A program made the translations under genes and the position numbers. From contig NZ_FQXU01000012.1 in assembly GCF_900130055.1 (NCBI RefSeq), positions 85,281-149,280 on the forward strand: 64,000 nt of DNA, written 5' to 3'. The notes under the pieces were generated by a model, which was given only the letters and a program-made list of their open reading frames with translations, was not told the origin of the DNA and did no database searches. This DNA comes from Clostridium intestinale DSM 6191 (lineage in GTDB: Bacteria > Bacillota > Clostridia > Clostridiales > Clostridiaceae). Shown here piece by piece: positions 63,441-64,000 of this stretch; position 1 is the stretch's first letter; every line of letters starts with the position of its first letter.

Positions 63441-63556
63441 TGGCGACTTCCTACTCTCCCACACAGTCTCCCATGCAGTACCATCGGCGTAATAAAGCTT
63501 AACGATCCTGTTCGGAATGGGAAGGGGTGTTACCTTTATGCCATTATCACCAGATT
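63441..63556 (-). rRNA. rrf: 5S ribosomal RNA
   Basis: The minus strand has the 5S landmarks CCGAACAGGATCGTTAAG, GCCGATGGTACTGCATGGGA and GGGAGAGTAGGAAGTCGCC. The ends are set by the pairing of the first and last bases (GGTGAT with the 3' GTCGCC region) and may be off by 1-2 nt. Confidence 0.95.
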
Positions 63557-63747
63557 TACTTGTCAGTTACATGTTACATTGACTATTATATAGTGCTGTC
63601 AAAGCTTTGTCAACACTTTTTCAAAGAAATTATTCTCTGAAAATTGCACATAAGTGAGGGTCTAAATCTTCGATTTAGTCCTTCGAACTTACTCATTAGC
63701 TTTAGCTAAGGAGTTTCCTTCTAAATAATATATATTCCAGTTAACTT

Positions 63748-64000
63748 TTGGTCAAGCCCTCGATCTATTAGTATGAGTCAGCTAAATATGTTACCACACT
63801 TACACCTCTCACCTATCAACCTTGTGTTCTTCAAGGGATCTTACTAGATTACTCTATGGGAAATCTTATCTTGAGGTGGGCTTCACGCTTAGATGCCTTC
63901 AGCGTTTATCCCTTCCCGACTTAGCTACCCAGCTATGCTCCTGGCGGAACAACTGGTACACCAGAGGTCAGTCCATCCCGGTCCTCTCGTACTAAGGACA
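63748..64000 (-). rRNA. rrl: 23S ribosomal RNA, 3' end (partial)
   Basis: The minus strand ends in TACTAATAGATCGAGGGCTT and GACC, the usual 23S 3' terminus. Upstream segments toward the right edge (TACCAGTTGTTCCGCCAGGA) are conserved 23S domain VI. The gene continues beyond the window. Confidence 0.95.

Overview
The window is low-GC clostridial DNA. The most likely source is Clostridium sensu stricto: strongly AT-rich, AGGAGG-type ribosome binding sites, AddAB in place of RecBCD, TreR/TreP/TreC trehalose use, NiaR, DUF1189 proteins and a UviA/UviB-type pair. The species cannot be fixed from the sequence alone. Most genes lie on the minus strand.

Region 1 (1-364) is the 5' end of an M24 Xaa-Pro peptidase. 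Region 2 (about 453-18891) is an 18.4-kb integrated element. It sits in the 3' end of a tRNA-Arg(ACG) gene and is bounded by a 58-bp direct repeat made of the tRNA 3' end plus its terminator hairpin. It encodes a tyrosine integrase, an excisionase, a Walker-type replication-like ATPase, an XRE repressor and a RadC-like protein. Its cargo is a lysis or release cassette (UviA/TcdR-like sigma factor, UviB/BhlA-like holin, four-repeat CHAP endolysin), an OLD-type ATPase/TOPRIM nuclease and a Septu-like PtuA/PtuB pair. It also carries several unrecognised proteins. I see no capsid, terminase, tail, relaxase or conjugation gene, so it is neither a complete phage nor an autonomous conjugative element. 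It resembles a satellite-like defence and lysis island.

Region 3 (18866-46633) is chromosomal core: tRNA-Arg, an orphan soluble histidine kinase, DegV, SbcCD, MalQ, a two-component system with two glycosyltransferases, PepT, two DUF1189 membrane proteins, an L,D-transpeptidase, an FAD oxidoreductase, a CCA-adding-type enzyme and AddAB. An unusual noncoding array of twelve 8-bp units lies at 35686-35781.

Region 4 (45920-49990) is the trehalose locus: treR, treC and treP on one strand. A textbook sigma-A promoter upstream of treP has one arm of a long inverted repeat filling its -35/-10 spacer.

Region 5 (50039-64000) holds a GNAT acetyltransferase and two near-identical tRNA-Ser(GCT)/tRNA-Ser(TGA) pairs flanking an alpha/beta hydrolase. 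Next come a two-component system with an ABC-2 exporter, a third tRNA-Ser(TGA), and a GlpA-like FAD/[2Fe-2S] oxidoreductase with a shortened DUF1667 protein. It ends with UPF0182, NiaR, an HD protein, tRNA-Ala, a tRNA with a CAT anticodon, 5S rRNA and the 3' end of 23S rRNA, which is the tail of an rRNA operon on the minus strand.
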